This document shows positions 54,191 through 63,694 of a DNA stretch of 64,000 nucleotides, piece after piece. The notes below the pieces were generated by a model that searched no databases, was not told where the DNA came from, and saw nothing but the letters and a program-made list of their open reading frames with translations. Both the position numbers and the translations under genes were made by a program. Every line of letters begins with the position of its first letter. Position 1 is the first letter of the stretch. Origin of the DNA: Chitinophagaceae bacterium (lineage in GTDB: Bacteria > Bacteroidota > Bacteroidia > Chitinophagales > Chitinophagaceae); assembly GCA_024643645.1 (NCBI GenBank), contig JAHEMN010000002.1, positions 1 through 64,000 of the forward strand, read 5' to 3'.

Positions 54191-54946
54191 ATGAAGTCAT
54201 TGATTTATAATACACTTGCAGATAAAAAAAAGAACGGCAAAAAATCTTTTGCAGTACTTATTGACCCGGATAAGGTTAACAAAGGCCTGTTAGATGAACT
54301 TGTTGAACTTTCAGTAACTGCAAAAGTTGATTACTTACTGGTTGGCGGAAGCCTGGTTATTTCCAATCACCTGGATGAATGTGTGCAACAAATCAAACAA
54401 AGTTGTGATATACCAGTAATTCTTTTTCCGGGAAGCCCGTCTCAAATCAGCAAATATGCTGATGCATTATTATATCTTTCATTGATCTCCGGACGTAATC
54501 CGGAATTATTGATCGGTCAACATGTTGTATCTGCTCCATTTGTTAAGCAAAGCGGATTAGAAATAATGCCAACAGGTTATATTGTTGTTGATGGTGGTGC
54601 ACCTACTACAGTTTCTTATATCAGCAATGCAGTACCGGTACCTGCCGATAAAAATGAGATAGCGATGTGTACTGCTATGGCAGGAGAAATGCTGGGAATG
54701 AAATTGATATATATGGACTCAGGAAGTGGTGCCAAACGGCCTGTTTCAGAAAGTATGATAAAATCAGTAGCTGACCAGATTGAAGTTCCTTTAATCGTTG
54801 GAGGCGGAATTTTGGTTCCTGAAAAAGCTTATCTGAATTGTAAAGCCGGTGCTGATGTGATCGTAGTTGGCAATGCCATCGAAAAAAATGCATCACTCAT
54901 CAAAGAAATGAGCGATGCAGTACATTCTGTTCCCGTAACTATTTAA
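54191..54946 (+). CDS. geranylgeranylglyceryl phosphate synthase family protein
   Basis: This 251-residue TIM-barrel prenyltransferase joins a polyprenyl diphosphate to sn-glycerol-1-phosphate, the ether-lipid step typical of archaea. The signatures are FAVLIDPDKVN (about 21-31), LFPGSPSQISKYADALLYLS, LISGRNPELLIGQHV, MDSGSGAKRPVS and LIVGGGILVPEKA. Group II GGGP synthases are known in Bacteroidota, including Chitinophaga. What lipid it makes here is unknown. Its stop overlaps the convergent M28 peptidase stop in one TTAA. Confidence 0.92.
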   Translation: MKSLIYNTLADKKKNGKKSFAVLIDPDKVNKGLLDELVELSVTAKVDYLLVGGSLVISNHLDECVQQIKQSCDIPVILFPGSPSQISKYADALLYLSLISGRNPELLIGQHVVSAPFVKQSGLEIMPTGYIVVDGGAPTTVSYISNAVPVPADKNEIAMCTAMAGEMLGMKLIYMDSGSGAKRPVSESMIKSVADQIEVPLIVGGGILVPEKAYLNCKAGADVIVVGNAIEKNASLIKEMSDAVHSVPVTI

Positions 54947-56277
54947 CGCAGCTCATTTACCTGCACTCTTGTTGGTGTGGCCTTCCCCTCTAAAATGCTT
55001 TTTGAGCTTAAGGCAATTGCTTTAATTATCATCGTCATATTCGCAAGATCCAACGTTGCCACCTCATCACTCACTTTATGATAATTAGGCTCATTATCCA
55101 TTTTAGAAGTAGAAATTGTATGTGCAGGCACACCGAGTCTTGCTAAGGTTGCATTGTCTGATCTGTAAAATAATTGCTGGTTGGGATAAGGATCAGGATA
55201 AAAAGTAAATTCAGATCCATTTAAATCCTTAGCCAATATTTCTCCCAAATCAGTTTTTTCATACCCGGTGATATAAGCTGAATTTTTGCCCCATTTACTA
55301 TCAGTACCTATCATTTCAATATTAAACATTGCTACAACTTTATCCGGGTCTATATGATTTGAAAAATATTGAGACCCAAAACCTCCCATCTCTTCAGCAG
55401 TAAATGCAACAAAGACAATTGTTCTTTCATTGAACTTTTGCTGTTGAAAATATTTTGCCAACATAATAACGGCCGTTACACCAGCAGCATCATCATTTGC
55501 TCCATTGTAAATTGAATCACCATTAACCGGCTTTCCAACTCCGATATGGTCATAATGGCCGGAATAAACGACAAACTCATCTTTTTTTCCTTTTCCAGGA
55601 ATTACCCCAACTACATTTGCTAATTTTTGCTCTGTAATTTCATGTGTAGAAGCTATCTCATATTTATCCGGTTCAATATCTGATAACACAAATACAACAT
55701 TTGTATTTTGCTTAAACATTGAATTTTTAAGCCGATTGAGATTGTTGAAATTATTGGCAAAAATTTTATCAACCAATACCAATAAGTTCTCACCGGACTT
55801 AATTAAATTTCTTGCACTTGTGAAAAAATTTTCACCGGCTTTAATAAATGATTTTTTGTAGTGTGAATTTTGATCAATTTTCAGTTGCGGTTGACAGGTA
55901 ATGACAATGATATTTTTTATATCAAGAGAAACTTTGTCAAAGCTGGCAGAAGTAGAAATATGCTTTGCTTTTACCATCGAAAATTCCTGTTTAAATCCAT
56001 TACTGTTATTCCATGTTTGAAGTCCTATTGATTTAAACTCATTTGCAATAAAATCTGCGGCTATATCTATTTCCGGTGAATAAGCCCTTCGCCCTTTCAA
56101 TTCATCGGCTGCCAAAAAATTTTCTATCCTTTCAACATCATTTACATTTATTATTTCATCGAAATCAGTTCTTACTGTTTTAGAATTTTTCTGTGAATTT
56201 CCACAACCTGAAAATAAAAAAAACGAGGCTGATAAAATCAACAACCTCGCAAGTATAGATTTCCGAATTTGAATCAT
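54943..56277 (-). CDS. lipoprotein M28 family zinc peptidase
   Basis: This 444-residue peptidase has a lipoprotein signal (SASFFLFSGC, Cys about residue 25). It hydrolyses peptides outside the cytoplasm. The di-zinc ligands can be placed: histidine and aspartate in YSGHYDHIGVG (about 242), aspartate in NGANDDAAGV, glutamates in FTAEEMGGFGS (about 295), an acidic pair in FNIEMIGTD, and a histidine in NYHKVSDE near the end. Residues 60-235 contain an inserted, probably PA-like or regulatory segment. It is convergent with the GGGP synthase gene. Confidence 0.9.
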   Translation of the reverse strand: MIQIRKSILARLLILSASFFLFSGCGNSQKNSKTVRTDFDEIINVNDVERIENFLAADELKGRRAYSPEIDIAADFIANEFKSIGLQTWNNSNGFKQEFSMVKAKHISTSASFDKVSLDIKNIIVITCQPQLKIDQNSHYKKSFIKAGENFFTSARNLIKSGENLLVLVDKIFANNFNNLNRLKNSMFKQNTNVVFVLSDIEPDKYEIASTHEITEQKLANVVGVIPGKGKKDEFVVYSGHYDHIGVGKPVNGDSIYNGANDDAAGVTAVIMLAKYFQQQKFNERTIVFVAFTAEEMGGFGSQYFSNHIDPDKVVAMFNIEMIGTDSKWGKNSAYITGYEKTDLGEILAKDLNGSEFTFYPDPYPNQQLFYRSDNATLARLGVPAHTISTSKMDNEPNYHKVSDEVATLDLANMTMIIKAIALSSKSILEGKATPTRVQVNELR

Positions 56278-56321
56278 AAATTTTTTAAATAATTGTAATT
56301 AAAAGTAAGCTGATTCCTGAT

Positions 56322-57047
56322 CTACAGACTCATCATCTCTTTAAACTTAACAGTTTGCCTGCGGCTTACTTCAATTTTATCCCCGCCTTTCAATTCAAGC
56401 AAAAGCCCACCGTTGAAATAAGGTTCTATTTTATCTATCATTCTCAAATTCACAATATGTTTTCTATTCGCTCTGAAAAAATTTTTTTCATCCAACCTTT
56501 CTTCTAATGCATTCAATGATTTAAGTATTAGAGGCTTATTGGTTCCAAAAAATACTTTTGCATAATTCCCTACACTTTCAAATAACCTGATCTCTCCCAG
56601 CTTTACAAACCAGCATTTTTCGCCATCTTTTACAAAGACCTGATCAGACTCCGTTAATAAACTTGTATTAACAAACTCAGTATCGGTATTGGCTTTTCCT
56701 TCGGGTATATTCAACTTATGAATAGCATCTGCTAATCGTTTAGGCTCAACTGGTTTTAACAAATAGTCCAATGCATTTACCTCAAAAGCTTTTAAAGCAA
56801 ACTCATCATAAGCAGTTGTAAAGATCACCTGTGGTGCTTTTTCTAATTCTGATAACATCTCAAAACCAGTTTTACCGGGCATTTGTATATCAAGAAATAC
56901 AAGATCAGGTTGCAGGCTTTCAATTTTAGAAATACCTTCATCTGCATTTGTAGCTTCGTCCACTACAATTACTTCCGGAAAGTCCTGTAATAATTTTTTT
57001 AATTCTGTCCTGGCTAATCTTTCATCATCTATAATGATCGCTTTCAT
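56322..57047 (-). CDS. LytTR-type response regulator
   Basis: This 241-residue regulator has a receiver domain (about 1-118) with the phosphoacceptor aspartate in LVFLDIQMPGKTGFE (about 54) and the conserved lysine in YLLKPVEPKRL. A LytTR DNA-binding domain follows (about 135-240), with FFRANRKHIVNL and SRRQTVKFKEM. It sits 35 bases downstream of a LytS-type kinase gene, the standard pair. Target genes cannot be read from the sequence. Confidence 0.93.
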   Translation of the reverse strand: MKAIIIDDERLARTELKKLLQDFPEVIVVDEATNADEGISKIESLQPDLVFLDIQMPGKTGFEMLSELEKAPQVIFTTAYDEFALKAFEVNALDYLLKPVEPKRLADAIHKLNIPEGKANTDTEFVNTSLLTESDQVFVKDGEKCWFVKLGEIRLFESVGNYAKVFFGTNKPLILKSLNALEERLDEKNFFRANRKHIVNLRMIDKIEPYFNGGLLLELKGGDKIEVSRRQTVKFKEMMSL

Positions 57048-57081
57048 ATAAATATTATTTTGTTCTTAAATAGAAGTTCAA

Positions 57082-58140
57082 TTAATGAATAGTAACTGGT
57101 ATCATAACTTTTGCTTCAACCAATGAACCATTGATCTGTTTTATTTCAAAATTGGCATTTTCTCCATATAATAAACTTAACCTGTTATTTGTGCTGGAAA
57201 GTCCAAATCCAAATTCATTGATCTCAGCAGGAAGTTTTCCGGTATTCTGAACTGTCAGCTCATGATAATCTCCATTGAAATCTGATATTACTTTTATCAA
57301 TCCTCCATTCACCTGTTTACTGATTCCATGTTTTATTGCGTTTTCAACCAACGTCTGCAGCATCATTGGTGGAACAGGCTGGTTCAATGTGTCTTCATCA
57401 ATCATATATTCAACTTTCAATCTGTCTTCAAATCGCATATTTTCCAATGCCAGGTAATCTTTTACTATTGATAGTTCCCTCTCAAAAGGCACTGTTTCTA
57501 ATTTTTCAGACTGCATGCTGCTCCTTAAAATATTACTTAACTCTGTTATGGCTCTTCTTGCCCTTATCGGATCTTCATCAACCAATGCTCTGATACTATT
57601 TAATGCATTAAAAATAAAATGGGGATTAATATGTGCTTTGATCGTTTTTAATTCCAATTCTTTTATCAATGTCTCCAATCGCAATGTATCCAATTGTTGT
57701 CTTCTGCTTTTCTGAAAAAAATGGTAGAAATAATAGATCAATAACCAGGGCAAAATAAAAAGACCGTTACTGATAGAATTACCAAGTAACTGTGTAAAAA
57801 AGGTCAATTTTTTATTTGATTCATTTTCAAGATTAAAAAAATTATACCCACCTAAAACGATCAAACTAAAAAGCATTGAAGCTACTATCAATGCTATCGT
57901 TAATTTAGGAATAACCTTTATAATGGACTCCATCATCCAGCCTCTCCATTTAATTACTAAACGAAGTATATGAGTAACCAAAATGCCAGCCGTAAAAACA
58001 ATTACTATTCTTCCAAATAATATTTTATTGGGAATATTAACGTTATACGTGTAGGCAAAAAATATCATTACAAGTCCAATAAAACCCCAGCCTAATAGCT
58101 GGAGCAACCAATATCTCGAATTACCAAAAAACATACGCAA
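57082..58140 (-). CDS. LytS-type sensor histidine kinase
   Basis: This 352-residue membrane kinase has four N-terminal helices (about 12-150) and no obvious periplasmic sensor. The kinase core begins with the phosphoacceptor histidine in INPHFIFNALNSIRAL (about 200). An N-box follows in LQTLVENAIKHGI and a G-box in FGFGLSSTNNRLSLLYG. It is the partner of the LytTR regulator 35 bases downstream. The signal sensed is unknown. Confidence 0.92.
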   Translation of the reverse strand: MRMFFGNSRYWLLQLLGWGFIGLVMIFFAYTYNVNIPNKILFGRIVIVFTAGILVTHILRLVIKWRGWMMESIIKVIPKLTIALIVASMLFSLIVLGGYNFFNLENESNKKLTFFTQLLGNSISNGLFILPWLLIYYFYHFFQKSRRQQLDTLRLETLIKELELKTIKAHINPHFIFNALNSIRALVDEDPIRARRAITELSNILRSSMQSEKLETVPFERELSIVKDYLALENMRFEDRLKVEYMIDEDTLNQPVPPMMLQTLVENAIKHGISKQVNGGLIKVISDFNGDYHELTVQNTGKLPAEINEFGFGLSSTNNRLSLLYGENANFEIKQINGSLVEAKVMIPVTIH

Positions 58141-58344
58141 ATCTAATTAATCCTTAACCCTGTTACAATGTTTATATACCAGTGGCGGATTGCATGGACA
58201 AAAGGATACAAAATTCAGTTATTATTTTAAAACAGGTCTCTGAACAACCATTCTCTCAATGGATTGTTAAACAATTTGTCATAAAATGTGGAATCCTGTC
58301 CTATCAGGCAGAAAGCTTAATTTTACACCGTTTAATTTAAATAG

Positions 58345-60279
58345 ATGGAAATCACACCAGGACCGTTATTAAAAAAGATAAATTCTCCGGAAGACCTGAA
58401 AAAACTACCCCGTGAAAAATTACACCAGGTATGTGATGAGTTACGCCAATACATTACCGATGTAGTAAGTGTACATGGAGGTCATTTTGGTGCCAGCCTT
58501 GGAGTTGTGGAATTATCAACAGCATTGCATTATGTGTATGATACTCCCTATGACCAATTGGTTTGGGATGTTGGCCACCAGGCTTATGGCCATAAGATAT
58601 TGACCGGAAGAAGAGATAATTTCCCTACCAATAGAAAATATAATGGAATAAGTGGCTTTCCGAAAAGAAGCGAAAGTGAATACGATACATTTGGAGTTGG
58701 CCATTCATCTACCTCCATTTCAGCTGCCCTTGGAATGGCAATCGCTGCAAAATATAAAGGGGAAACAGACAGAAAAGTTATCGCTGTAATTGGTGATGGT
58801 GCAATGACTGCCGGTCTGGCTTTTGAAGGCATGAATCATGCAGGTGTAGCAGATGCTGATATGCTCATAGTGTTGAATGATAATTGCATGGGCATAGATC
58901 CTAATGTTGGCGCATTAAAAGAATACCTTACTGATATTACAACATCTCCTACTTACAATAAAGTAAAGGATGATGTTTGGAAGTTATTAGGGAAATTGCC
59001 TGTAGGAAAAAATTTCAGCCGTGCAATGGCACATAAACTTACCGATGGATTAAAAGGAATGGTAAGCAGTAGTGCTAATTTATTTGAAGCTTTGAATCTC
59101 AGATATTTTGGACCTATTGATGGTCATAATGTGGCAAAATTAGTTGACACTTTAAAGGATCTTCGAAATATACCCGGACCAAAAATCCTTCATATTATCA
59201 CAACAAAGGGTAAAGGCTATGCACCGGCTGAAAAAGATCAAACCATATGGCATGCACCGGGATTATTTGATAAGATAACCGGAGAAATAAAAAAGAAAGT
59301 ATATGACCTGCCACAACCTCCCAAGTACCAGGATGTTTTTGGTCATACAATTATAGAATTAGCAGAAAAAAATGAAAAAATATTTGGTATAACTCCGGCT
59401 ATGCCTTCCGGCTCCTCATTAAAATTCATGATGGAGAAAATGCCTGACCGTGCCTTTGATGTGGGTATTGCAGAGCAACATGCCGTTACTGTAAGTGCAG
59501 GGATGGCTACGCAGGGATTAAAGGTTTTCTGTAATATTTATTCTTCATTCATGCAGAGAGCTTATGATCAGGTGGTGCATGATGTAGCAATTCAAAAACT
59601 TCCGGTAATATTTTGTTTGGACAGAGCAGGGCTTGTTGGCGATGATGGCCCAACTCATCATGGTTGTTACGACATTGCCTATATGCGTTGTATACCAAAT
59701 ATGATTATTAGTGCTCCAATGAATGAGAGTGAATTAAGAAACTTAATGTATACAGCTCAATTGGAATCAACCAATATTCCGTTTGTTATCCGTTATCCAA
59801 GAGGACAAGGTGTTATGACTGAATGGAGAACTGAAATGAAGGAAATTGAGATCGGTAAAGGCCGTAAAATCAGGGAAGGAAAAGAAATAGCTATCCTTTC
59901 ATTTGGCCACCCGGGCAATTTTGCTTCAACTGCAATCCGTGATTTAAAGAATGACGGATTAAATCCGGGTCATTTTGATATGCGTTTTGCCAAACCTCTA
60001 GACGAAGAATTATTACACCATGTTTGCCAGCAGTACAAAAAGATTATTACTGTGGAAGATGGAACAGTAGAAGGTGGCATAGGAAGTGCTATCCTGGAGT
60101 TTATGGCATTGCATGGATATAAAAATGATGTAAAAATTCTTGGCATTCCGGATAGATTGGTAGAACATGGTACACCGAAAGAACTGCATAAAGAGTGTGG
60201 TTATGATGCGGAAGCCATTGCAAATGCAGTGAGGGAAATGATGAAAGAGAAGATCACTGTCAGTAATATACAGGTATAG
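58345..60279 (+). CDS. dxs: 1-deoxy-D-xylulose-5-phosphate synthase
   Basis: Dxs condenses pyruvate and glyceraldehyde-3-phosphate with thiamine diphosphate, opening the non-mevalonate isoprenoid pathway. The 644-residue protein has the expected motifs: DVGHQAYGHKILTGRRDN (about 80), the ThDP site VIGDGAMTAGLAFEGMNHAG with VLNDNCMGID (about 150-190), DGHNVAKLV, and FDVGIAEQHAVTVSAGMA (about 375). Its isoprenoid product could feed the GGGP synthase pathway 3.4 kb away. It has no evident promoter match upstream. Confidence 0.97.
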   Translation: MEITPGPLLKKINSPEDLKKLPREKLHQVCDELRQYITDVVSVHGGHFGASLGVVELSTALHYVYDTPYDQLVWDVGHQAYGHKILTGRRDNFPTNRKYNGISGFPKRSESEYDTFGVGHSSTSISAALGMAIAAKYKGETDRKVIAVIGDGAMTAGLAFEGMNHAGVADADMLIVLNDNCMGIDPNVGALKEYLTDITTSPTYNKVKDDVWKLLGKLPVGKNFSRAMAHKLTDGLKGMVSSSANLFEALNLRYFGPIDGHNVAKLVDTLKDLRNIPGPKILHIITTKGKGYAPAEKDQTIWHAPGLFDKITGEIKKKVYDLPQPPKYQDVFGHTIIELAEKNEKIFGITPAMPSGSSLKFMMEKMPDRAFDVGIAEQHAVTVSAGMATQGLKVFCNIYSSFMQRAYDQVVHDVAIQKLPVIFCLDRAGLVGDDGPTHHGCYDIAYMRCIPNMIISAPMNESELRNLMYTAQLESTNIPFVIRYPRGQGVMTEWRTEMKEIEIGKGRKIREGKEIAILSFGHPGNFASTAIRDLKNDGLNPGHFDMRFAKPLDEELLHHVCQQYKKIITVEDGTVEGGIGSAILEFMALHGYKNDVKILGIPDRLVEHGTPKELHKECGYDAEAIANAVREMMKEKITVSNIQV

Positions 60280-60320
60280 AATTATCGGCCATAGAAGACA
60301 GCTTTTACTAAATCCATATC

Positions 60321-60917
60321 ATGAAAAGAATTTGTATTCTTATTCTGTTATTTATTTTTTGTAATTCTCTTTTCGCACAATTAGGTTTGAATGTTGGCTT
60401 AAAAGCAGGCCTGAACTATTCAAACCTCACTAATTCAACCGGCATAAATGCAGATCGGTTCACTGGATATTTAATAGGTGGATTCATTGCTCCTAAACCA
60501 AAAAAGTTTCTGGGTTTCAGATCAGAATTTATTTTATCCAGACAAGGATATAATTACAGAACCAATACCGATTCAGGTGATGTAACCCTGGATTATATAT
60601 TACTACCTCAGCTAATCACCTTTAACTTTTCGAAACGAATGCAATTACAAATAGGTGGCCAGGCAGCATTTTTATTAAATACGGGAGTTGACAGTACAGG
60701 GAATGGAAGTAGCGGTAGCCTTTTTAATTATTTAAACCAGTTCGATTATGGATTTGTGGCCGGGGGTGAAATTGTTCCCCTTGGTGGTTTTTTTATTGGA
60801 GCAAGAACTAATATCAGTATCAGTAGTCTAAGTAAAAAAGGTACTCGTCCAAATTATATACCTGACAGTAAAGCCAGAAACAATGTAATACAGGCTTATG
60901 TAGGTTGGAGATTTTAG
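60321..60917 (+). CDS. outer-membrane beta-barrel protein
   Basis: This 198-residue protein has a signal peptide (MKRICILILLFIFCNSLFAQ, cut near residue 20). Alternating hydrophobic strands follow, with LGLNVGLKAGLNYSNLTNS at the front, and end in an aromatic VIQAYVGWRF, the usual outer-membrane signal. It belongs to the small barrel group (PorT-like or PF13568-like) of Bacteroidota. The specific role is unknown. A bidirectional terminator ends it. Confidence 0.85.
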   Translation: MKRICILILLFIFCNSLFAQLGLNVGLKAGLNYSNLTNSTGINADRFTGYLIGGFIAPKPKKFLGFRSEFILSRQGYNYRTNTDSGDVTLDYILLPQLITFNFSKRMQLQIGGQAAFLLNTGVDSTGNGSSGSLFNYLNQFDYGFVAGGEIVPLGGFFIGARTNISISSLSKKGTRPNYIPDSKARNNVIQAYVGWRF

Positions 60918-60927
60918 ATGCTCCATA

Positions 60928-60960
60928 AAAAAAGCCGCTTTTTTCAAATGCGGCTTTTTT
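60928..60960. terminator. bidirectional terminator between the barrel gene and the OsmC gene
   Basis: An 11-bp perfect stem AAAAAAGCCGC / GCGGCTTTTTT, followed by TTTATTTTTT on the plus strand. It lies between convergent genes. Confidence 0.92.
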
Positions 60961-60977
60961 TATTTTTTAATATCTAT

Positions 60978-61418
60978 TTATTGTGCCGGAGTTATTGCTC
61001 TGAAGCTCTTAACTAATTCGGCATGCATTGTAATATCAACAGCCAAAGATTTACTCACCGGACAGTTTGCCTTTGCATCTGCCGCATATTCTGCAAAAGC
61101 TGCTGCTTTACATTTTGGCACCTTTGCTCTTACTTCAAGATGACTTCCGGTAATAACACCACCCTCAAGTGTTACTGTGCATTTTGTTTCAATACGATTA
61201 GGAGTTAATCCCGCAGCGCCTAAAATAAAACTTAATTTCATTGAATAACATCCTGCATGAGCAGCTGCAATTAACTCTTCAGGATTGGTAAATGTGCCAT
61301 CTTCGAATCGGCTTCTGTAATCATAGGCCTTGTTTTTAATTACGCCGGACTGAGTAAGTAATTTACCAGATCCTTCTTTACCTGAGCCTTTCCAATTGGC
61401 AGTTGCTGTACGTTTCAT
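60978..61418 (-). CDS. OsmC family peroxiredoxin
   Basis: This 146-residue enzyme reduces organic hydroperoxides. The two catalytic cysteines are in AAHAGCYSMKLS (about 57) and AKANCPVSKSL (about 117), with the family's NPEELIAAAHAG lead-in. The N-terminal TATANWKGSGKEGSG matches the OsmC rather than the Ohr branch. No signal peptide. It lies downstream of scpA on the same strand (15-base gap), so the two may be co-transcribed. Confidence 0.92.
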   Translation of the reverse strand: MKRTATANWKGSGKEGSGKLLTQSGVIKNKAYDYRSRFEDGTFTNPEELIAAAHAGCYSMKLSFILGAAGLTPNRIETKCTVTLEGGVITGSHLEVRAKVPKCKAAAFAEYAADAKANCPVSKSLAVDITMHAELVKSFRAITPAQ

Positions 61419-61433
61419 AATGTAATTTTTAAA

Positions 61434-62222
61434 TTAAGGTAGTTGGTTTATATCCTCCAGATCCGCAAGGCGGTTTTCTGGTTCATTGTACTCTATTATA
61501 AAGTTATTCTTTCCTTCACCAATAATAATATTTAAAAACTTTTGCTGCACTAATTCAAGCAATGACAAGAAAAGAAAAATTGCATGTACTCTGTTTTCAC
61601 ATTGATCAAATATTTTTTCGAACGATAATGTTTTTTGGGCCTGCGCAAGGCTTAACATCTTGCTACGGCTCGATTCCATTGTATAATTATACTGAACAAC
61701 TGTATGAACGGGTTTGTTGAGACGGTCACTATACTTCTGCATTGCTTTTTCGAAGGCCCGCATCAGTTTAAACAAAGTAATATTCTGAATCTCTGTTCCT
61801 TCACTATCTTCTTCACCAATATGAGATAATTCTTTTTGTATGTTACCCCGCTTAACGCTTAACATACGTAATGCTTCCATTTCTGCCATTTGTGCAGAAG
61901 CTTCTTTGAACCTCTTATACTCCAGTATTTTATTCACTAATTCTTCTCTTGGATCAATCTCATTTCCCTGTGCATCTAATTCTTTTCGAGGTAAAAGCAT
62001 TTTTGCTTTAATTCTCATAAGTGTAGAAATAAATAAAATAAACTCACTACTGAGTTCAATATTTAATTCTTCGCTTTTATGTATGTAATCCAGAAAATCA
62101 TTTATGATACCGGTAATTGGAATATTGTAAATATCCAATTCATCTCTTTCAATAAAGAATAACAATAGGTCAAAGGGACCTTCAAATTGAGGGAGTTTTA
62201 TCTGATAGGTTGTCGGCTGCAC
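61434..62222 (-). CDS. scpA: segregation and condensation protein A
   Basis: ScpA is the kleisin subunit that links SMC heads with ScpB in chromosome condensation. The 262-residue protein begins with the family pattern IKLPQFEGPFDLLLFFIERDE (about 8-28), then LDIYNIPITGIINDF. The central helical linker holds KAKMLLPRKE; the C-terminal winged-helix part includes VHAIFLFLSLLELVQQK. smc and scpB are not in the window. A terminator hairpin for mscL lies just upstream. Confidence 0.93.
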   Translation of the reverse strand: MQPTTYQIKLPQFEGPFDLLLFFIERDELDIYNIPITGIINDFLDYIHKSEELNIELSSEFILFISTLMRIKAKMLLPRKELDAQGNEIDPREELVNKILEYKRFKEASAQMAEMEALRMLSVKRGNIQKELSHIGEEDSEGTEIQNITLFKLMRAFEKAMQKYSDRLNKPVHTVVQYNYTMESSRSKMLSLAQAQKTLSFEKIFDQCENRVHAIFLFLSLLELVQQKFLNIIIGEGKNNFIIEYNEPENRLADLEDINQLP

Positions 62223-62245
62223 TTTTTAATATATTAAAGAAAAAT

Positions 62246-62270
62246 AAAGTCCTGCTATATACAGGACTTT
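62246..62270 (-). terminator. terminator of mscL
   Basis: A 9-bp perfect stem AAAGTCCTG / CAGGACTTT with loop CTATATA. On the minus strand the tail ATTTTTCTTT follows. It is between mscL and scpA. Confidence 0.85.
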
Positions 62271-62318
62271 ACAAAAATAAGGGAAATTGCTTTTTAGGAT
62301 GATTCCTAAATTACCTTA

Positions 62319-62723
62319 TTATTTTTTCAAAGAATCTCTTATTTCCATCAATAATGCATCTGTTGAAGATGGACCAGCAGGAGCCGCTTCTTCTTTTTTC
62401 TTCATAGCATTTATTGACTTGATCACCATGAACATAACAAAAGCTACAATGATGAAGTTAATCACTTGTGTTAAGAAATCACCCCATTTAACCGCTACAG
62501 CTTCTGTTACAACTTGCCCGGTAGCATCCATAACGGCTTCTTTTATTACATACATGTTTTTACTTAAGTCTGCCCCCCCAATTAGTCCAATTAGAGGAGA
62601 AACAATACCCTCGGTAAAGGCAGTAATTACCTTTCCAAATGCTGCTCCCATAACAAAGGCAACAGCAATGTCAACCAGACTGCCTTTCATGGCAAAGTCT
62701 TTGAATTCTTTCATCATTCCCAT
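62319..62723 (-). CDS. mscL: large-conductance mechanosensitive channel MscL
   Basis: MscL opens under membrane tension to release solutes in hypo-osmotic shock. The 134-residue protein has the N-terminal amphipathic helix (MKEFKDFAMKGSLVD), the pore helix IAVAFVMGAAFGKVITAF with small residues facing the pore, a periplasmic loop with an insertion rich in Ala and Thr (about 55-78), a second helix (about 85-108), and a charged cytoplasmic helix at the end. It has its own terminator. Confidence 0.95.
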   Translation of the reverse strand: MGMMKEFKDFAMKGSLVDIAVAFVMGAAFGKVITAFTEGIVSPLIGLIGGADLSKNMYVIKEAVMDATGQVVTEAVAVKWGDFLTQVINFIIVAFVMFMVIKSINAMKKKEEAAPAGPSSTDALLMEIRDSLKK

Positions 62724-62836
62724 AAAATTAAATTTTGGTGTGAGTAAATTATAAAGAGCTAATATATTGTTTATTTAACCATTTGTAAAAATTCATGGGA
62801 AGACTAAAGCAAAATGTCAATTACCCAAATGATCGT

Positions 62837-63583
62837 TTATTTCTTTAACCCCGGAAATTTCATATCAAGACTTTTCAACAAATCACTTAACTGTTTAGCA
62901 ATCAGATATTCTTTGTACCAGTTTTGATCAGCCGGTACAATGGTCCACACTGGGTTGTTGCATTTATTAAAGCAATCTTCATACATCTCCATATAAATAT
63001 CCCAAAGTTTGGCTTCTGCAAAATCAGCCTCATTATACTTCCACATTTTAGCCGGATTCTTAATTCTTTCTTTTAACCTTTCCTGTTGTTCCTCCGGCGA
63101 AATATGCAGGTAAAATTTTAGTATATGACAATTATTATGGGTAATTAAAAGTTTTTCAAAATCATTGATAGCATCAATTCTCTTTTTTGCAGTAGCATCA
63201 TCGCACCACTTGTGTACCCTTGTAATCAAAATATCTTCATAATGCGACCTGTTAAAGATCTGTATCATTCCCTTAGGCGGTGTATGCCGATGTATTCTCC
63301 ATAGAAAATCATGCGATAACTCTTCAGCTGTCGGAGCTTTATAGGATTGAACATTTACCCCCTGCGGATTCATATTGCCCATTACATTTCTGATAACACC
63401 ATCCTTTCCGCTGGCATCCATTCCTTGTATAACAATCAGTATAGAATGTTTACCCTCTGCATATAAAAGATTCTGTAAATCATCTAATTCATTAATGATT
63501 GCTTCTGTTTTTTCTTTTGTATCCAGCTTGTCAAATTCCTTTGGAGCTTTTGTAGATATTTCACTCAATTTGATCTTTCCCAT
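62837..63583 (-). CDS. ppk2: polyphosphate kinase 2 family protein
   Basis: PPK2 enzymes transfer phosphate between polyphosphate and nucleotides. The 248-residue protein shows Walker A QGMDASGKDGVIRNVMG (about 54-70), Walker B IFNRSHYEDIL (about 108) and a lid RLKERIKNPAKMWKYNEADF (about 170). It is a single-domain type; whether it prefers AMP, ADP or GDP cannot be told from sequence alone. It diverges from the EamA transporter gene at the window's end. Confidence 0.9.
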   Translation of the reverse strand: MGKIKLSEISTKAPKEFDKLDTKEKTEAIINELDDLQNLLYAEGKHSILIVIQGMDASGKDGVIRNVMGNMNPQGVNVQSYKAPTAEELSHDFLWRIHRHTPPKGMIQIFNRSHYEDILITRVHKWCDDATAKKRIDAINDFEKLLITHNNCHILKFYLHISPEEQQERLKERIKNPAKMWKYNEADFAEAKLWDIYMEMYEDCFNKCNNPVWTIVPADQNWYKEYLIAKQLSDLLKSLDMKFPGLKK

Positions 63584-63694
63584 AATATTTATTTGAATAA
63601 TAGTATTGCAATATACTGTTTCGAAAATTCTAAATATTTACTCCGCCAATAATTACTTAAAATCAATGTAATTAATGACATTTGCACCCATTAT

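Noticed and set aside
62287-62754. 155-residue plus-strand ORF covering mscL
   Set aside because: MscL on the minus strand matches its family end to end; this is the antisense frame.
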